Notes: a model not told the origin generated them from the sequence alone. A DNA stretch of 64,000 bases from Streptomyces sp. NRRL S-340 (GCF_000720185.1 NZ_JOIY01000005.1:152719-216718), one strand, 5' to 3'; counted from the stretch's first letter, positions 54,036-63,116 are shown. Numbers and translations are program-made.

Positions 54036-55064
54036 TCAACTCCGCCGTGTGCCCGCCCCCTGGGCGCCGGAAGCCGAGGGAGCCGGTGCGAGGCCGTAGA
54101 GCTTCTCGGCGTTGGTGTGGGCGATCCTCGCCTGGTCCTCCTGGGACAGCGTGTCCAGGAAGCCGGCGACCGCGGCGGCGTCGATCCGGTGGAACGGGTA
54201 GTCCCCGGACAGCAGAACGCGGTCCGCGCTCGTGTGCTCCAGTGCGTGGCGCAGCAGCCGCGGGCTCAGCATGCCGCTGGTCGCGATGTGGATGTTCGTC
54301 CTGAAGTACTCGGCGACCCGCTGCCGCAGACCGGGCGCGAGGCCGGAGAGCCGGTCGGCCCTGTCGAGCCAGAACAGGAGCAGTTCGCCCCAGTGCCCCA
54401 GGACCACCTGCAGGTCCGGGTGGCGGTCGAACGTGCCGCGCAGGATGAGCCGGAGCGCCGCCAGTCCGGCCTCGACGTGCCACCCCCAGCCGAAGGTTGC
54501 GAGGCCCAGGCTCAGGTCGGGGCCGAAGCCGCCGTACGACGCCTCGCGGACCGCGTCCGGGGGGATCTGCGGGTGGAGGAAGACCGGCCGGCGCAGCGCG
54601 GCGGCGGTGGCGAGCACCTCGTCGTAGGCCGGGTCGTCCAACGGGCGGTCGCCGCAGCGGCCGTAGGACATGATTCCCACGTGGCCGGGCAGGTCCGCGG
54701 TGCGCCGCAGCTCCGTCAGCGCCGCGTCCGGGTCCGACATCGGCAGGGTCGTCATCGCCCTCAGCCGGTCCGGGTGGCGCCGGACGGCCTCGCCGGCACG
54801 GTCGTTGGCGGCGCGGCTCAGCGCCACCGCCTCGCGGGCCGGGAGTCCGTGGGTGCCCGGAGGGGCGAGCGCGAGGACCTGGACGTCGACGCCGGCCGCG
54901 TCCATCGCCTCCACGCGCCCGGCGCCGATGTCGAGCAGACGCGCCGGGACGTCCCTCCGGTCGTTCAGCGCCACGCTCTCGTCCCGCGCTCCCACGGGCC
55001 GCTCGCGCAGTGCCCGGTCGAGTTCGGGGGTGGTCCAGTGTTCTTCGATGGCGATGACTCTCAT
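54036..55064 (-). CDS. Amidohydrolase_2 family metal-dependent decarboxylase
   Basis: A 342-residue TIM-barrel protein starting MRVIAIEEHWTTPEL, an N-terminal motif of the gamma-resorcylate decarboxylase/LigW branch. Further metal ligands are PVFLHPQIPP, VLGHWGELLLFWLD and LSGDYPFHRID. These enzymes decarboxylate aromatic or related acids with Zn or Mn. AGGAGTGCC precedes the ATG. The Lrp-type gene opposite is its likely regulator. Confidence 0.83.
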   Translation of the reverse strand: MRVIAIEEHWTTPELDRALRERPVGARDESVALNDRRDVPARLLDIGAGRVEAMDAAGVDVQVLALAPPGTHGLPAREAVALSRAANDRAGEAVRRHPDRLRAMTTLPMSDPDAALTELRRTADLPGHVGIMSYGRCGDRPLDDPAYDEVLATAAALRRPVFLHPQIPPDAVREASYGGFGPDLSLGLATFGWGWHVEAGLAALRLILRGTFDRHPDLQVVLGHWGELLLFWLDRADRLSGLAPGLRQRVAEYFRTNIHIATSGMLSPRLLRHALEHTSADRVLLSGDYPFHRIDAAAVAGFLDTLSQEDQARIAHTNAEKLYGLAPAPSASGAQGAGTRRS

Positions 55065-55194
55065 GGCACTCCTGCACACCGCTGAAGGCGGTCACGACCG
55101 TCGCGTCGTGCCGCTGTCCGTCGTACGGCTGCAAGCCTCGGCCACGCGCGGCGCGTGACCGCCGGGAAACGGCGCGGTCTGTAGTCTTGCCGTC

Positions 55195-56247
55195 ATGACA
55201 CGCCCGGGGATCGTGGATTCCGTCACTCTGGAGCCGGAGGACGTGCGAATCCTTCGCGCGCTCCAGGTCGATCCCCGTGTTCCGTTCGCGACCGTCGCGA
55301 CGGTCCTGGGGCTGTCCGAGCCGACCATCGCCCGCCGCTACCGCCGCATGCGGCGCGCGGGGGTGGTCCGGGTCGTCGGGGTGGTCGACCCGGGAGCGCT
55401 CGGGCAGAGCCGGTGGATGGTGCGCCTGCGCTGCCGTCCGGGCAGCGCCGCCGCCATCGCCGAAGCGCTCGCGCGGCGCGACGACATCGGCTGGGTCGCC
55501 CTGGGTGCCGCCGGGTCCGAGATCACCTGCGCGGTGCGCTCGCGGTCGCGGGAGCAGCGCGACGATCTCCTCGGCCGCCGGCTCCCCCGTACCGCCGCCG
55601 TGCTCGACCTCCAGGCGTCGGTGGTCCTGCGTCAGTTCATCGGCGGGCGGGGGCACTACTGGGCCGCACTCGCCGGGACGCTGACCCCGGAGGAGGAGGC
55701 GGCCCTCGGGGGCGGCGGCACACCGTTCACCGAACAGCCGGTGGTGCGTGAGCGGTCCGCGCGGCCGAGCGCCGGGGACGAGGAACTGCTCGCGGCCCTC
55801 CCCGCCGACGGACGGGCCACTCTCGTCGACCTCGCGGCCGCGTCCCGTCTCACCCCGGGCCGCGTGTCCCGGCGTCTGCAGGCACTGCTCGCCGCCGGAG
55901 TGGCCTACATCGACGTGGAGATCGCGCCGCAGGCACTGGGGTTCCGGGCCCGGGCGAACCTGTGGATGCGGGTCCACCCGGCCAGGATCAAGGACGTCGG
56001 ACGGGCGATGGCGCGGATGCCCGAGGTGGCGTTCGCCGCGGCGCTGTCCGGACCGCACAACCTCCAGGCCGCCGTCCACTGCCACGACCTCGACGCGCTC
56101 TTCGAGTTCACCAGCGACCGTGTCGGAACGCTCCCCGGCGTCGAGGCGCTGGAGATCAGCCCGGTCTTCCGCCAGGTCAAGCAGGCCGGGACCCGGGTGG
56201 ACGGCGACCGGCTGAGCGAGCCGCCGAGCGACCGCCTCCCCCGCTGA
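55195..56247 (+). CDS. Lrp/AsnC family regulator, double-domain
   Basis: A 350-residue Lrp/AsnC-like regulator with two copies of HTH plus RAM-like domain: HTH1 near residues 15-55 (DVRILRALQVDPRVPFATVATVLGLSEPTIARRY), HTH2 near 195-240 (LLAALPADGRATLVDLAAASRLTPGRVSRRL). The double form is common in actinobacteria. It is divergent from the decarboxylase gene. Confidence 0.87.
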   Translation: MTRPGIVDSVTLEPEDVRILRALQVDPRVPFATVATVLGLSEPTIARRYRRMRRAGVVRVVGVVDPGALGQSRWMVRLRCRPGSAAAIAEALARRDDIGWVALGAAGSEITCAVRSRSREQRDDLLGRRLPRTAAVLDLQASVVLRQFIGGRGHYWAALAGTLTPEEEAALGGGGTPFTEQPVVRERSARPSAGDEELLAALPADGRATLVDLAAASRLTPGRVSRRLQALLAAGVAYIDVEIAPQALGFRARANLWMRVHPARIKDVGRAMARMPEVAFAAALSGPHNLQAAVHCHDLDALFEFTSDRVGTLPGVEALEISPVFRQVKQAGTRVDGDRLSEPPSDRLPR

Positions 56248-56811
56248 GACGGGCGCGGCGCGTACCGGCGGACGGCCCGGGGCGGCCCCCGGCGGCCGCC
56301 ACCGGCGTGAACGGCCGGACCGTTCCCCCGACAGCCGGACCTCGGGGGGCGTCCCGCGCATCGAGCCGTCCGACGCGGACGCCTCGGCGCGCACGCTGCG
56401 GGAGTTCGCCGCGACGGTGACGCACGAGATGCAGCACGCCCTCGGCTCCGTCACCGGCGGCTTCGATTCCCAGCAGCCCGGGCAGACGATGAAGGAGCGG
56501 CGGACCTGCTCCGAACTGCGTGCTTCGGCATGGGGGCGTCCGCGGCGTTCGGACTCGCGATCGGGGACGGCTGTCCAGCCAGTGAGGCCAACACTCCACG
56601 GTGCTGGAGGTGATCTCCGAAAGCCGGCGGTCCTCCGAACGCGCGACGGGGCCGCCGCCCGCCGGCGCCGCTTCTCACGCGGGGGCACGATGGGCTCGCC
56701 GCTCGCCGCTCGCCGCTCGCCGCTCGCCGCTCGCCGCTCGCCGCTCGCCGGCACCGCTTCCTGCCCGGGGCCGGCCGCACGAGCCCGTGCGCCCTCCTGC
56801 CGCGGCGGGCG
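56248..56811. repeat. Noncoding stretch with a 7-bp tandem repeat
   Basis: GCTCGCC is repeated eight times at about 56694-56749. At 56,340-56,500 the plus strand reads a short protein-like frame (EFAATVTHEMQHALGSVTGGF) without a start, possibly a decayed fragment. No gene is supported. Confidence 0.6.
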
Positions 56812-57396
56812 TCAGGCCGCGGCGCCGGGGCCCGGCGGCAGGTGCACCGTCATGATCAGACGGCAGGTCCCGGTGCCCGCCCCGCGGTAGGTGTGGGACG
56901 TGTCGCCGTCGAAGGTGGCGGTCTGGCCTGCTTCCACGGTGTGCTCGGTGCCGTCGACGACCAGGGTCATCCGGCCGGAGGTGACGCTGACGGTCTCCAC
57001 GACACCGGCCTGGTGAGGGTGGCTGGGGTACTCCTCGCCCGGCTCCAGCCGCCAGCGCCAGACCTCGACCGGGGCGGGCCCCGAGGTGGTCAGCATGAGC
57101 CGTGCCTCACCACCGTGCGGTCCGTTCCACAGCGGCGTGAGCGCGTCGGCGGCCACGACGCGTACGCGGCCCTCGGCCCGGCCCTCCAGCAGGGCCGAGA
57201 CGGAGACGCCCAGGGTGTCGGCCAGCCGTACCAGCGTGGCGAAGTTCGGGTTCCCCTGCGCCTTCTCCAGGGCCACCAGAGCACCCTTGCTGACCTGTGC
57301 GCGCCGGCCCAGCTCGTCCAGGGACAGCCCCGCGCGGGTACGGGCCGCACGGACGTTGTGGGCGAGCGTTCGCAGCGCCGCCTCGGTCTCCGCCAT
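56812..57396 (-). CDS. XRE-cupin regulator
   Basis: A 194-residue one-component regulator: XRE HTH at residues 10-65 (LSLDELGRRAQVSKGALVALEKAQGNPNFATLVRLAD), then a cupin sensor domain (PGEEYPSHPHQAGVVETVSVTSGRMTLVVDG and DTSHTYRGAG). It is divergent from an EamA transporter; three CGGTCGTT direct repeats in the intergenic region are its likely binding sites. Confidence 0.9.
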   Translation of the reverse strand: MAETEAALRTLAHNVRAARTRAGLSLDELGRRAQVSKGALVALEKAQGNPNFATLVRLADTLGVSVSALLEGRAEGRVRVVAADALTPLWNGPHGGEARLMLTTSGPAPVEVWRWRLEPGEEYPSHPHQAGVVETVSVTSGRMTLVVDGTEHTVEAGQTATFDGDTSHTYRGAGTGTCRLIMTVHLPPGPGAAA

Positions 57397-57438
57397 CCGG
57401 TCCTCTCCTCAGTCGGTTGATCACTGCAATGTACCGCG

Positions 57439-57490
57439 CGGTCGTTCAGTTGACATGGGACGGTCGTTTCGTTGTACGGTGCGGTCGTTC
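57439..57490 (+). promoter_or_regulatory. Triple direct repeat operator and EamA promoter
   Basis: CGGTCGTTC/T occurs at 57439, 57461 and 57482, spaced 22 and 21 bp (two helical turns). TTGACA (57450-57455) with a 17-bp spacer to TGTACG falls between them. Confidence 0.65.
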
Positions 57491-57511
57491 CATCGACAGC
57501 AAGGATGTACC

Positions 57512-58348
57512 GTGATCGCACTGCTGCTGGCCCTGGGCAGCTCCCTCGCCTACGGATGCGCCGACTTCCTCGGCGGCCTCGGTGCCCGCAAGGCCCACGT
57601 CCTGCGGACCGTCATGGTCGCCGCCCCCGCCAGCCTCACGGTCGAACTGCTGCTGTGGCCCGTCCTCGGCGCCTCCTTCGAGCCCGGCGCCCTCGGCTGG
57701 GGGGCCGCGTCCGGCGTCGCCTCGGCCGCCGCGTTCGCCCTGCTCTACAAGACCCTGGCCATCGGCCCGATGAACGTGCTCTCACCCGTCACCGCGCTGG
57801 TCTCGGCCGCGCTGCCCGTCGCCGCGGGACTGCTCCAGGGTGAACACCTCTCCGCCGCCGGACTGGTGGGGCTGCCGCTCGCGCTCGCCGCGGTCGTGCT
57901 GGTCAGCGCCGGACACGGCGCGGGCGCCGCCCGGCCCGCCCGGACGGCGCTGCTGCTGGCGTTCGGGGCGGGTGCCGCCATCGCCCTCCAGCTGATCTGC
58001 CTGCACCAGGCGCCGTCCGGCAGCGGTGTGGCCCCGCTGGTCGTCGGAAGGGCGGTCTCCTCGGCCGTCACCCTGACCGCGGCCGGGACGCTGCGCCGCA
58101 GGCTGGGGCCGGAGAAGCCCGCCTACGCGATCTCGGCGGCCGCGGGCGTGCTGGACTCGGTGGCGAACCTGCTGTTCCTGCTCGCGGCCCGCAGCGGGGA
58201 CCTCACCGTCGTCGCCGTGATCACCGCTCTGTACCCGGCGGGCACGGTGCTGCTCGCCCGCGGGGTCCTCGCCGAGCGCATCCACCGCGGCCAGCTCGTC
58301 GGCCTGGGGACGGCCGCCGTGGCCGTGGGCCTCCTCGCCCTCACCTGA
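57512..58348 (+). CDS. EamA/DMT superfamily transporter
   Basis: A 278-residue, ten-TM DMT permease (MIALLLALGSSLAYGCADFLGGLGA; LLYKTLAIGPMNVLSPVTALVSAALPV; ANLLFLLAARSGDLTVVAVITALYP). GTG 57512 follows AAGGA. It is divergent from the XRE-cupin regulator and the PaiB-like gene follows after 58 bp, suggesting a small detoxification/export unit. Confidence 0.88.
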   Translation: MIALLLALGSSLAYGCADFLGGLGARKAHVLRTVMVAAPASLTVELLLWPVLGASFEPGALGWGAASGVASAAAFALLYKTLAIGPMNVLSPVTALVSAALPVAAGLLQGEHLSAAGLVGLPLALAAVVLVSAGHGAGAARPARTALLLAFGAGAAIALQLICLHQAPSGSGVAPLVVGRAVSSAVTLTAAGTLRRRLGPEKPAYAISAAAGVLDSVANLLFLLAARSGDLTVVAVITALYPAGTVLLARGVLAERIHRGQLVGLGTAAVAVGLLALT

Positions 58349-58406
58349 ACCACCGCACCCCCGACCGCGCGCCGGTCGCTACCGCACCCCGCCGAAGGAG
58401 AAGCGC

Positions 58407-59054
58407 ATGTTCATCCAGCCCTGGGACGCCGCCCTGGACGACGCCGAGTGGCGGACCTGGATCGCCGACGGCCACGACTTCGGCCAGCTCGCCGTCAACG
58501 GGCCGCCCGGCCGGCCACCCGCCGTGGTCCCGACCCACTTCACCACCGACGGGGACCACCTGCTGATCCACCTCGCCCGGCCGAACCCCGTCTGGGCGGC
58601 GATCGAGCACGATCCGGACGTCACCTTCACCGTCATCGGTGACTACGCCTTCGTTCCCGGCCCCTGGCGGGCAAAGCCCGGCACACCGCCCACCGAGGGC
58701 GTCCCCACCAGCTACTACGCCGCCGTCCAGTTCACCTGCCGCGCCCGCATCGTCGACGACCCCGAGGCCAAGGCCGCGCTGCTGCGCCACCAGATGGCGC
58801 ACTTCCAGCCCGAAGGGGACCACGCACCCGTCGAGGCGGGCCGCGCACCCTACGGCCGCCTGCTCTCCGGAATCCGCGGCCTGCGCCTGGAGGTCGGTGA
58901 GGTGCGGGCCAAGTTCAAGTACGACGACCACAAACCCGTCGGACACCGCACCGCCGTCGCGGGCCGGCTCACCGAACGCGGCCGGGGCCTCGACGTACCC
59001 GCCGCCCGCGGGCAGCTGCGCCGCCTGGGCCGCGTGGGCCCCTGGAAGCCCTGA
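58407..59054 (+). CDS. FMN-binding (PaiB-like) protein
   Basis: A 215-residue split-barrel flavin-binding protein of the PaiB/FMN-binding negative regulator family (MFIQPWDAALDDAEWRTWI; VPTHFTTDGDHLLIHLARPNPVWAAI; PTSYYAAVQFTCRARIV; LLSGIRGLRLEVGEV). It may reduce or sense a small aromatic; the name regulator is historical. It shares the unit with the EamA gene. Confidence 0.85.
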   Translation: MFIQPWDAALDDAEWRTWIADGHDFGQLAVNGPPGRPPAVVPTHFTTDGDHLLIHLARPNPVWAAIEHDPDVTFTVIGDYAFVPGPWRAKPGTPPTEGVPTSYYAAVQFTCRARIVDDPEAKAALLRHQMAHFQPEGDHAPVEAGRAPYGRLLSGIRGLRLEVGEVRAKFKYDDHKPVGHRTAVAGRLTERGRGLDVPAARGQLRRLGRVGPWKP

Positions 59055-59186
59055 CCGCCTGCCGGGGCCCGACCGCTTCCCGAGGTCTGGCCGGCCGGGG
59101 GGACGGGGGCGCGCCGGCGCGGCCCGGCACGGGCCGGTGGCGCCGGGCATGTGCCGGTGGGATCGAGGGCGTGCCCGTGGCCGGGC

Positions 59187-59840
59187 TCAGACGTGCGTGA
59201 GGAGGCGTTCCAGGGGCCGCGGCACGCGCCCCGGGGGCAGGTGCTCGACCAGGGCACGCGCGTAGAGGGCCTTGCGGCCGCTGTGCGTGCCCAGGAACCG
59301 CCGCAACTGGTGCTCCACGGGCCGTTCCCGCTGCGCGGGCTGTCCCCGGAAGGTACGGAAGGGCCGGGTCTCGCCCTGTGCCTCGATCACCCGCTGCACC
59401 CCCTCGGCCCCGAGAGCGCGGATCAGCTCGTCCTCCAGGTCGGCGACGCACACGTGGAACCCGAGCCTCTCCAGTCCGGCCCGCCCGGGCGCGGGGGCGA
59501 GACCCACCCGCTCCAGATGGCGCCGGAAGTGCCGCTCCTCGCCGATGTCGCAGAGACCGGCCAGCGGCAGGCCGAGCCCCGGAGGGCCGCACACGTCCAG
59601 GAAGCGGCCGATGTTGGTGGCGCCCCCGAGCGGAACCACCGCGACCCCCTCCGCGCCCAGATCGCGGCCGTACCGGGCGGCCAGCGCGTCGAGCGCCGAC
59701 CGGTCACTGCTCCCCTCGACGAGCACGACCGTGCGCACGCCGTGAGCCAGCTCCCGCGCAGCGGCGGCCGCCGCCTGAGTCCCCGCCCCGCCGGCCGCCC
59801 ATGCGACCGCCGCCAGACCGAACCGCCCCGACTCGTCCAC
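59187..59840 (-). CDS. Stand-alone TOPRIM-domain (OLD-like) protein
   Basis: A 217-residue protein beginning at GTG 59840 with a TOPRIM core (RTVVLVEGSSDRSALDALAARYGRDL; GLPLAGLCDIGEERHFRRHL), the fold of OLD nucleases and primases. The first acidic motif VLVEG and the later LAGLCDIGEE fit the TOPRIM Glu/Asp metal sites. It lacks an ATPase domain, so it is not a full OLD protein. GCGAGG precedes the start. Nuclease activity is plausible but unproved. Confidence 0.72.
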   Translation of the reverse strand: MDESGRFGLAAVAWAAGGAGTQAAAAAARELAHGVRTVVLVEGSSDRSALDALAARYGRDLGAEGVAVVPLGGATNIGRFLDVCGPPGLGLPLAGLCDIGEERHFRRHLERVGLAPAPGRAGLERLGFHVCVADLEDELIRALGAEGVQRVIEAQGETRPFRTFRGQPAQRERPVEHQLRRFLGTHSGRKALYARALVEHLPPGRVPRPLERLLTHV

Positions 59841-59907
59841 GAGACCTCGCTTCCCGCCGCCATCCTGGCACCGCGGGGATCCGGTCCGCACGCGAGTTTC
59901 CGGGCCC

Positions 59908-60792
59908 TCACGCCCCCGTCCGGGAGTCGACCAGCGCCAGGGCGTCGTCGACGGAACCCGCCGGGTCGTCGAGCGGGTACAGCACGCCGCGCACCGTGCG
60001 GGAGGCGTCGAGGACGAGGGTGAGCCGCTTGAGGCGGTCCACGCCCGCCGCGCGGAAGGTGGGCAGCCGCAGCGCCGCGGCCAGTTGCAGATCGGCGTCG
60101 GAGAGCAGCGGGAAGGCGATCCGCTCGTGCTCCGCGAAGGCGGCCAGTTGGTCGGGGCGCTGCGTGCTGACACCGTGCACCCGCGCGTCGCGCCGCGCGA
60201 ACTCCGCCATCCGGTCGCGGTAGGTGCACGACTCCAGGGTGCAGCCGAGGGTGCCCGGGATGCGGTCCCAGCCCGGCGGGTAGTCGTGGCCGCCGGGCGC
60301 GTAGGCCCCCGGGAAGCAGTACAGGACCGTCCAGGTGTGGTCCGCGGAGACCGGGTCGGCCGGCACGCCGCCGGGACCGGCCAGTTCCAGCGGGGGGAGG
60401 GTGCGTCCGACCAGGGCGTGCACCCGCCGGGTCTCGGCGGAATCGGCCGGGCTGGTGGCCGAGAGCGCGCCGTCGCCCAGGACGTGGCGGGCGCCCCAGT
60501 CCTGGAGGGCGACCAGGACCGGGAGCAGGCCGCGCCCGGCCGGCGTCAGGTGGTACTCGTAGCGGGGCGGGTGCGGGCTGTAGAGGCGTTTCTCCAGCAC
60601 TCCGTCCGCGACGAGGGTCTTCAGGCGCTCGGTCAGCACTTTGCGGCTGATGCCGAGCCCGTCCCGCAGCGCGTCGAACTGGTGCGTGCCGCCCGCGACG
60701 TCGCGGATGAGCAGCAGCGTCCACGGGTCCCCGACCACCGCCAGTGCCTGCGCGATCGCGCAGTCCGGGTCGCCCAGCTCTGTGTATCGCAT
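59908..60792 (-). CDS. HxlR-peroxiredoxin fusion protein
   Basis: A 294-residue protein. Residues 1-105 are an HxlR winged HTH (QALAVVGDPWTLLLIRDVAGGTHQFDALRDGLGISRKVLTERLKTL). Residues 125-294 are a peroxiredoxin of the AhpC/TSA-BCP type (GTLGCTLESCTYRDRMAEF), with peroxidatic C184 and possible resolving C189. One protein therefore joins a DNA-binding domain to a thiol peroxidase, suggesting direct peroxide sensing. It is divergent from an MFS exporter across a short promoter; the mRNA is probably near-leaderless. Confidence 0.82.
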   Translation of the reverse strand: MRYTELGDPDCAIAQALAVVGDPWTLLLIRDVAGGTHQFDALRDGLGISRKVLTERLKTLVADGVLEKRLYSPHPPRYEYHLTPAGRGLLPVLVALQDWGARHVLGDGALSATSPADSAETRRVHALVGRTLPPLELAGPGGVPADPVSADHTWTVLYCFPGAYAPGGHDYPPGWDRIPGTLGCTLESCTYRDRMAEFARRDARVHGVSTQRPDQLAAFAEHERIAFPLLSDADLQLAAALRLPTFRAAGVDRLKRLTLVLDASRTVRGVLYPLDDPAGSVDDALALVDSRTGA

Positions 60793-60800
60793 GATCCATG

Positions 60801-60829
60801 AGTATAGTCAGTTCCCAAAAGAGACTCAC
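60801..60829. promoter_or_regulatory. HxlR/MFS divergent promoter region
   Basis: On the minus strand TATACT (60806-60801) lies about 8 bp before the HxlR ATG. GAGT and ACTC elements flank it (60800-60827). The region is the probable operator of the fusion regulator. Confidence 0.45.
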
Positions 60830-60847
60830 TCGAAGCAGGGGGGCGGC

Positions 60848-62107
60848 GTGACGACGGTGGTGCGGGGGCGGGAAGAGGAGCGGAAGCGGCCGGACGGCGC
60901 GGCGCGCGCGGCGGTGTTCTGGCGGTACTGGGCCGCGTCCACGGTGAGCGGGATCGGCGACGCCGTCACGTCGGTGGCCCTGCCGCTGCTCGCGGTCCTG
61001 GTGCTGCACGCCTCGGCGTTCGAGGTCAGCCTCGTCACCGCCGCCTCGTTCGTGTCCTGGCTGCTGATCGGCCTTCCGGCCGGGGTCCTCGTGCACCGGC
61101 TGCCGCTGCGCGGGACGCAGGTGGCGATGGACCTGGTCCGCGCCGTCGCCGTGGCCTCGGTCCCGCTGGCTGCCGCGCTCGGCGTGCTGGGCCTGCCGCA
61201 GCTGATCGTGGTCGCCCTGGTGGCCGGCCTGGCGTCCGTCGTCTTCGACGTCGGCAACTCGACCTTCCTGCCCTCCCTGGTCGGCAAGGAGGAACTCACC
61301 GCCCGCAACAGCCTCACCTCGGGCACCCGGGCGGCCACCCAGCTCGGCGGCCCCTCCCTCGGCGGCGTGCTGGTCCAGGTGCTCGGCGCCGCGGCGTCGG
61401 TCGTGGTCGACGCGGTGAGCTACGTGCTGTCGGCCGCGCTCATGGCCACCCTGCCGCGGGCCGCGCACCCCGCACAGGAGGAACCGCGCCGGGGCGTGGG
61501 CGAGATGATCCGCGAGGGCTGGCGCTACGTCGTCCGCCACCCCGTCATCGGCCCCTGCGCGGCGGACGCGACCGCCGTCAACTTCGTCTGCGGCGGCCTG
61601 ATGGCGCTCACCCCGGTCTTCCTGGCCGGCACGCTGGACGCCCCGCCCGCCCTGGTCGGCGCGCTCATCGCGACCGAGGGCCTGGGCACCCTGGCCGGCG
61701 CGGCCCTGACACCCCGGATCGTGGCACGCCTCGGCAGCGGCCGGGCGCTGCGCCGGGCCGCGGTGGCCGCACCGTGCTTCGCGGCGCTGCTGCCGCTGGC
61801 CGGCCACTCCGCGGCACTCGGTCTGTTCGCCCTGGGCAACGCCGGCTTCGCCGGGTCCGTGGTGGTGACGAGCATCGTGACCCGCACCTACCGGCAGACC
61901 GCCACACCCCCTGAGCTGCTGCCGCGCGTGATGGCCACGGTCCGCTTCATCTCCTGGGGTGCGATCCCCTTCGGTGCCCTGACCGGGGGAGGCGCCGCCG
62001 CCCTGTGGGGCGACCGCGTCTCCCTGGCGCTCATGGCCGTGCTCTGCACGGTCAGCCCCGCGGTCCTGCTGGCGAGCCCGGTCCGCCGGATGCGCGACCT
62101 CGCGTGA
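60848..62107 (+). CDS. MFS transporter
   Basis: A 419-residue, about 12-TM MFS exporter of the MFS_3 type (FWRYWAASTVSGIGDAVTSVALPLLAVLV; EMIREGWRYVVRHPVIGP). GTG 60848 follows a G-run ribosome site. It is divergent from the HxlR-peroxiredoxin gene and probably regulated by it in response to an oxidant or drug. Confidence 0.87.
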   Translation: MTTVVRGREEERKRPDGAARAAVFWRYWAASTVSGIGDAVTSVALPLLAVLVLHASAFEVSLVTAASFVSWLLIGLPAGVLVHRLPLRGTQVAMDLVRAVAVASVPLAAALGVLGLPQLIVVALVAGLASVVFDVGNSTFLPSLVGKEELTARNSLTSGTRAATQLGGPSLGGVLVQVLGAAASVVVDAVSYVLSAALMATLPRAAHPAQEEPRRGVGEMIREGWRYVVRHPVIGPCAADATAVNFVCGGLMALTPVFLAGTLDAPPALVGALIATEGLGTLAGAALTPRIVARLGSGRALRRAAVAAPCFAALLPLAGHSAALGLFALGNAGFAGSVVVTSIVTRTYRQTATPPELLPRVMATVRFISWGAIPFGALTGGGAAALWGDRVSLALMAVLCTVSPAVLLASPVRRMRDLA

Positions 62108-62198
62108 CCGCCACCGCCGTGACCGCGACGACCGCCGTGGCGTCATGACCGCTGTGGCGTGTGCGGCGCGGCGGGTGAGGCCCGTCCCGGCGCGGCGG

Positions 62199-63116
62199 TC
62201 ACGGCGCTGAGGACCGCCGGGTCTCCGTGCGCGCACGCCTGCGGAAGCCGAGCGGCGTCTCCGAGGTGCGCTGGCGGAAGAAGCGGGTGAAGACCGTGGT
62301 ACTGGAGAAGCCGAGCCGGTCCGCGACCGCGGACGCCGGGAGCTGTGTGTGCAGCAGCAGCCGTTTGGCCTCCAGGACCAGCCGGTCGTCGATGAACGCC
62401 TTGGCCCCGCGCCCGACCGCGGCGTTCGTCGCGCGGGTCAGCGAGCGCACGCTGTAGCCGAGCCGGGCCGCGTACGCCTCCACCCGGTGGTCGCGGACGA
62501 AGTCCTGCTCGACCGCGTCACGGAAGCGGCGGAAGGCCACGTCCCCGGCATGCCTGCGCTGCCCGCCCGGCAGGTTCGCCAGGCGCAGCACCAGGACCGA
62601 CAGGAGATGCCGGACGACCGCGACGTGGACCTCCAGCGGCAGGTCACGCAGCCGGTGGTACTCGCTCTCCAGCAGCTCCAGCGTCCGTTCCAGGGGCTGC
62701 GCGGCCTGCGGCGCGGGGGACATCGGCAGCCTCCATGCCCTGCGGTCCAGATGCGCCCCGGCGACGGTGGCCGCGTCGAGGAAGCTCGCCTGGAACAGCA
62801 CCACCGCCGTGTCCGGTACGTCCGCACCGCCCCGGCACCCGTCCGGGAACCGTACGAACTGGCCGGGCCGGATCCACAGCCAGCTCCCGGGCGTCACCGT
62901 GCAGTCGGTGGTGTCCACCACGCAGCGCAGCAGCCCCGAGCGCACGGTCGTCAGGAGATGGAACTCTAGGCGCACGGGCGCGTCGGCCGTCGCACCGAGC
63001 CGCCCGATGCGGGTCAGCAGCCCGGGCAGGTCGGTGACCTCCACACCGGGCGGCCCGCCGGGGGTGGTGGGGAAGGGGAAGGCGACGGGTCCTGCATCCT
63101 GTCCGATTCTGCTCAT
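62199..63116 (-). CDS. AraC family regulator
   Basis: A 305-residue AraC regulator. The N-terminal sensing domain (VRLEFHLLTTVRSGLLRCVVDT; GSWLWIRPGQFVRF) precedes a C-terminal double HTH (VEAYAARLGYSVRSLTRATNAAVGRGAKAFIDDRLVLEAKRLLLHTQLPASAVADRLGFSSTTVFTRFF). It is divergent from the UbiX-type gene, its likely target. Confidence 0.9.
   Translation of the reverse strand: MSRIGQDAGPVAFPFPTTPGGPPGVEVTDLPGLLTRIGRLGATADAPVRLEFHLLTTVRSGLLRCVVDTTDCTVTPGSWLWIRPGQFVRFPDGCRGGADVPDTAVVLFQASFLDAATVAGAHLDRRAWRLPMSPAPQAAQPLERTLELLESEYHRLRDLPLEVHVAVVRHLLSVLVLRLANLPGGQRRHAGDVAFRRFRDAVEQDFVRDHRVEAYAARLGYSVRSLTRATNAAVGRGAKAFIDDRLVLEAKRLLLHTQLPASAVADRLGFSSTTVFTRFFRQRTSETPLGFRRRARTETRRSSAP

Noticed and set aside
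57439..57490. Spaced CGGTCGTT repeats as a CRISPR array
   Set aside because: Repeats of 9 bp with 12-13 bp spacers and a promoter inside; an operator fits better. No CRISPR array or cas gene seen anywhere.
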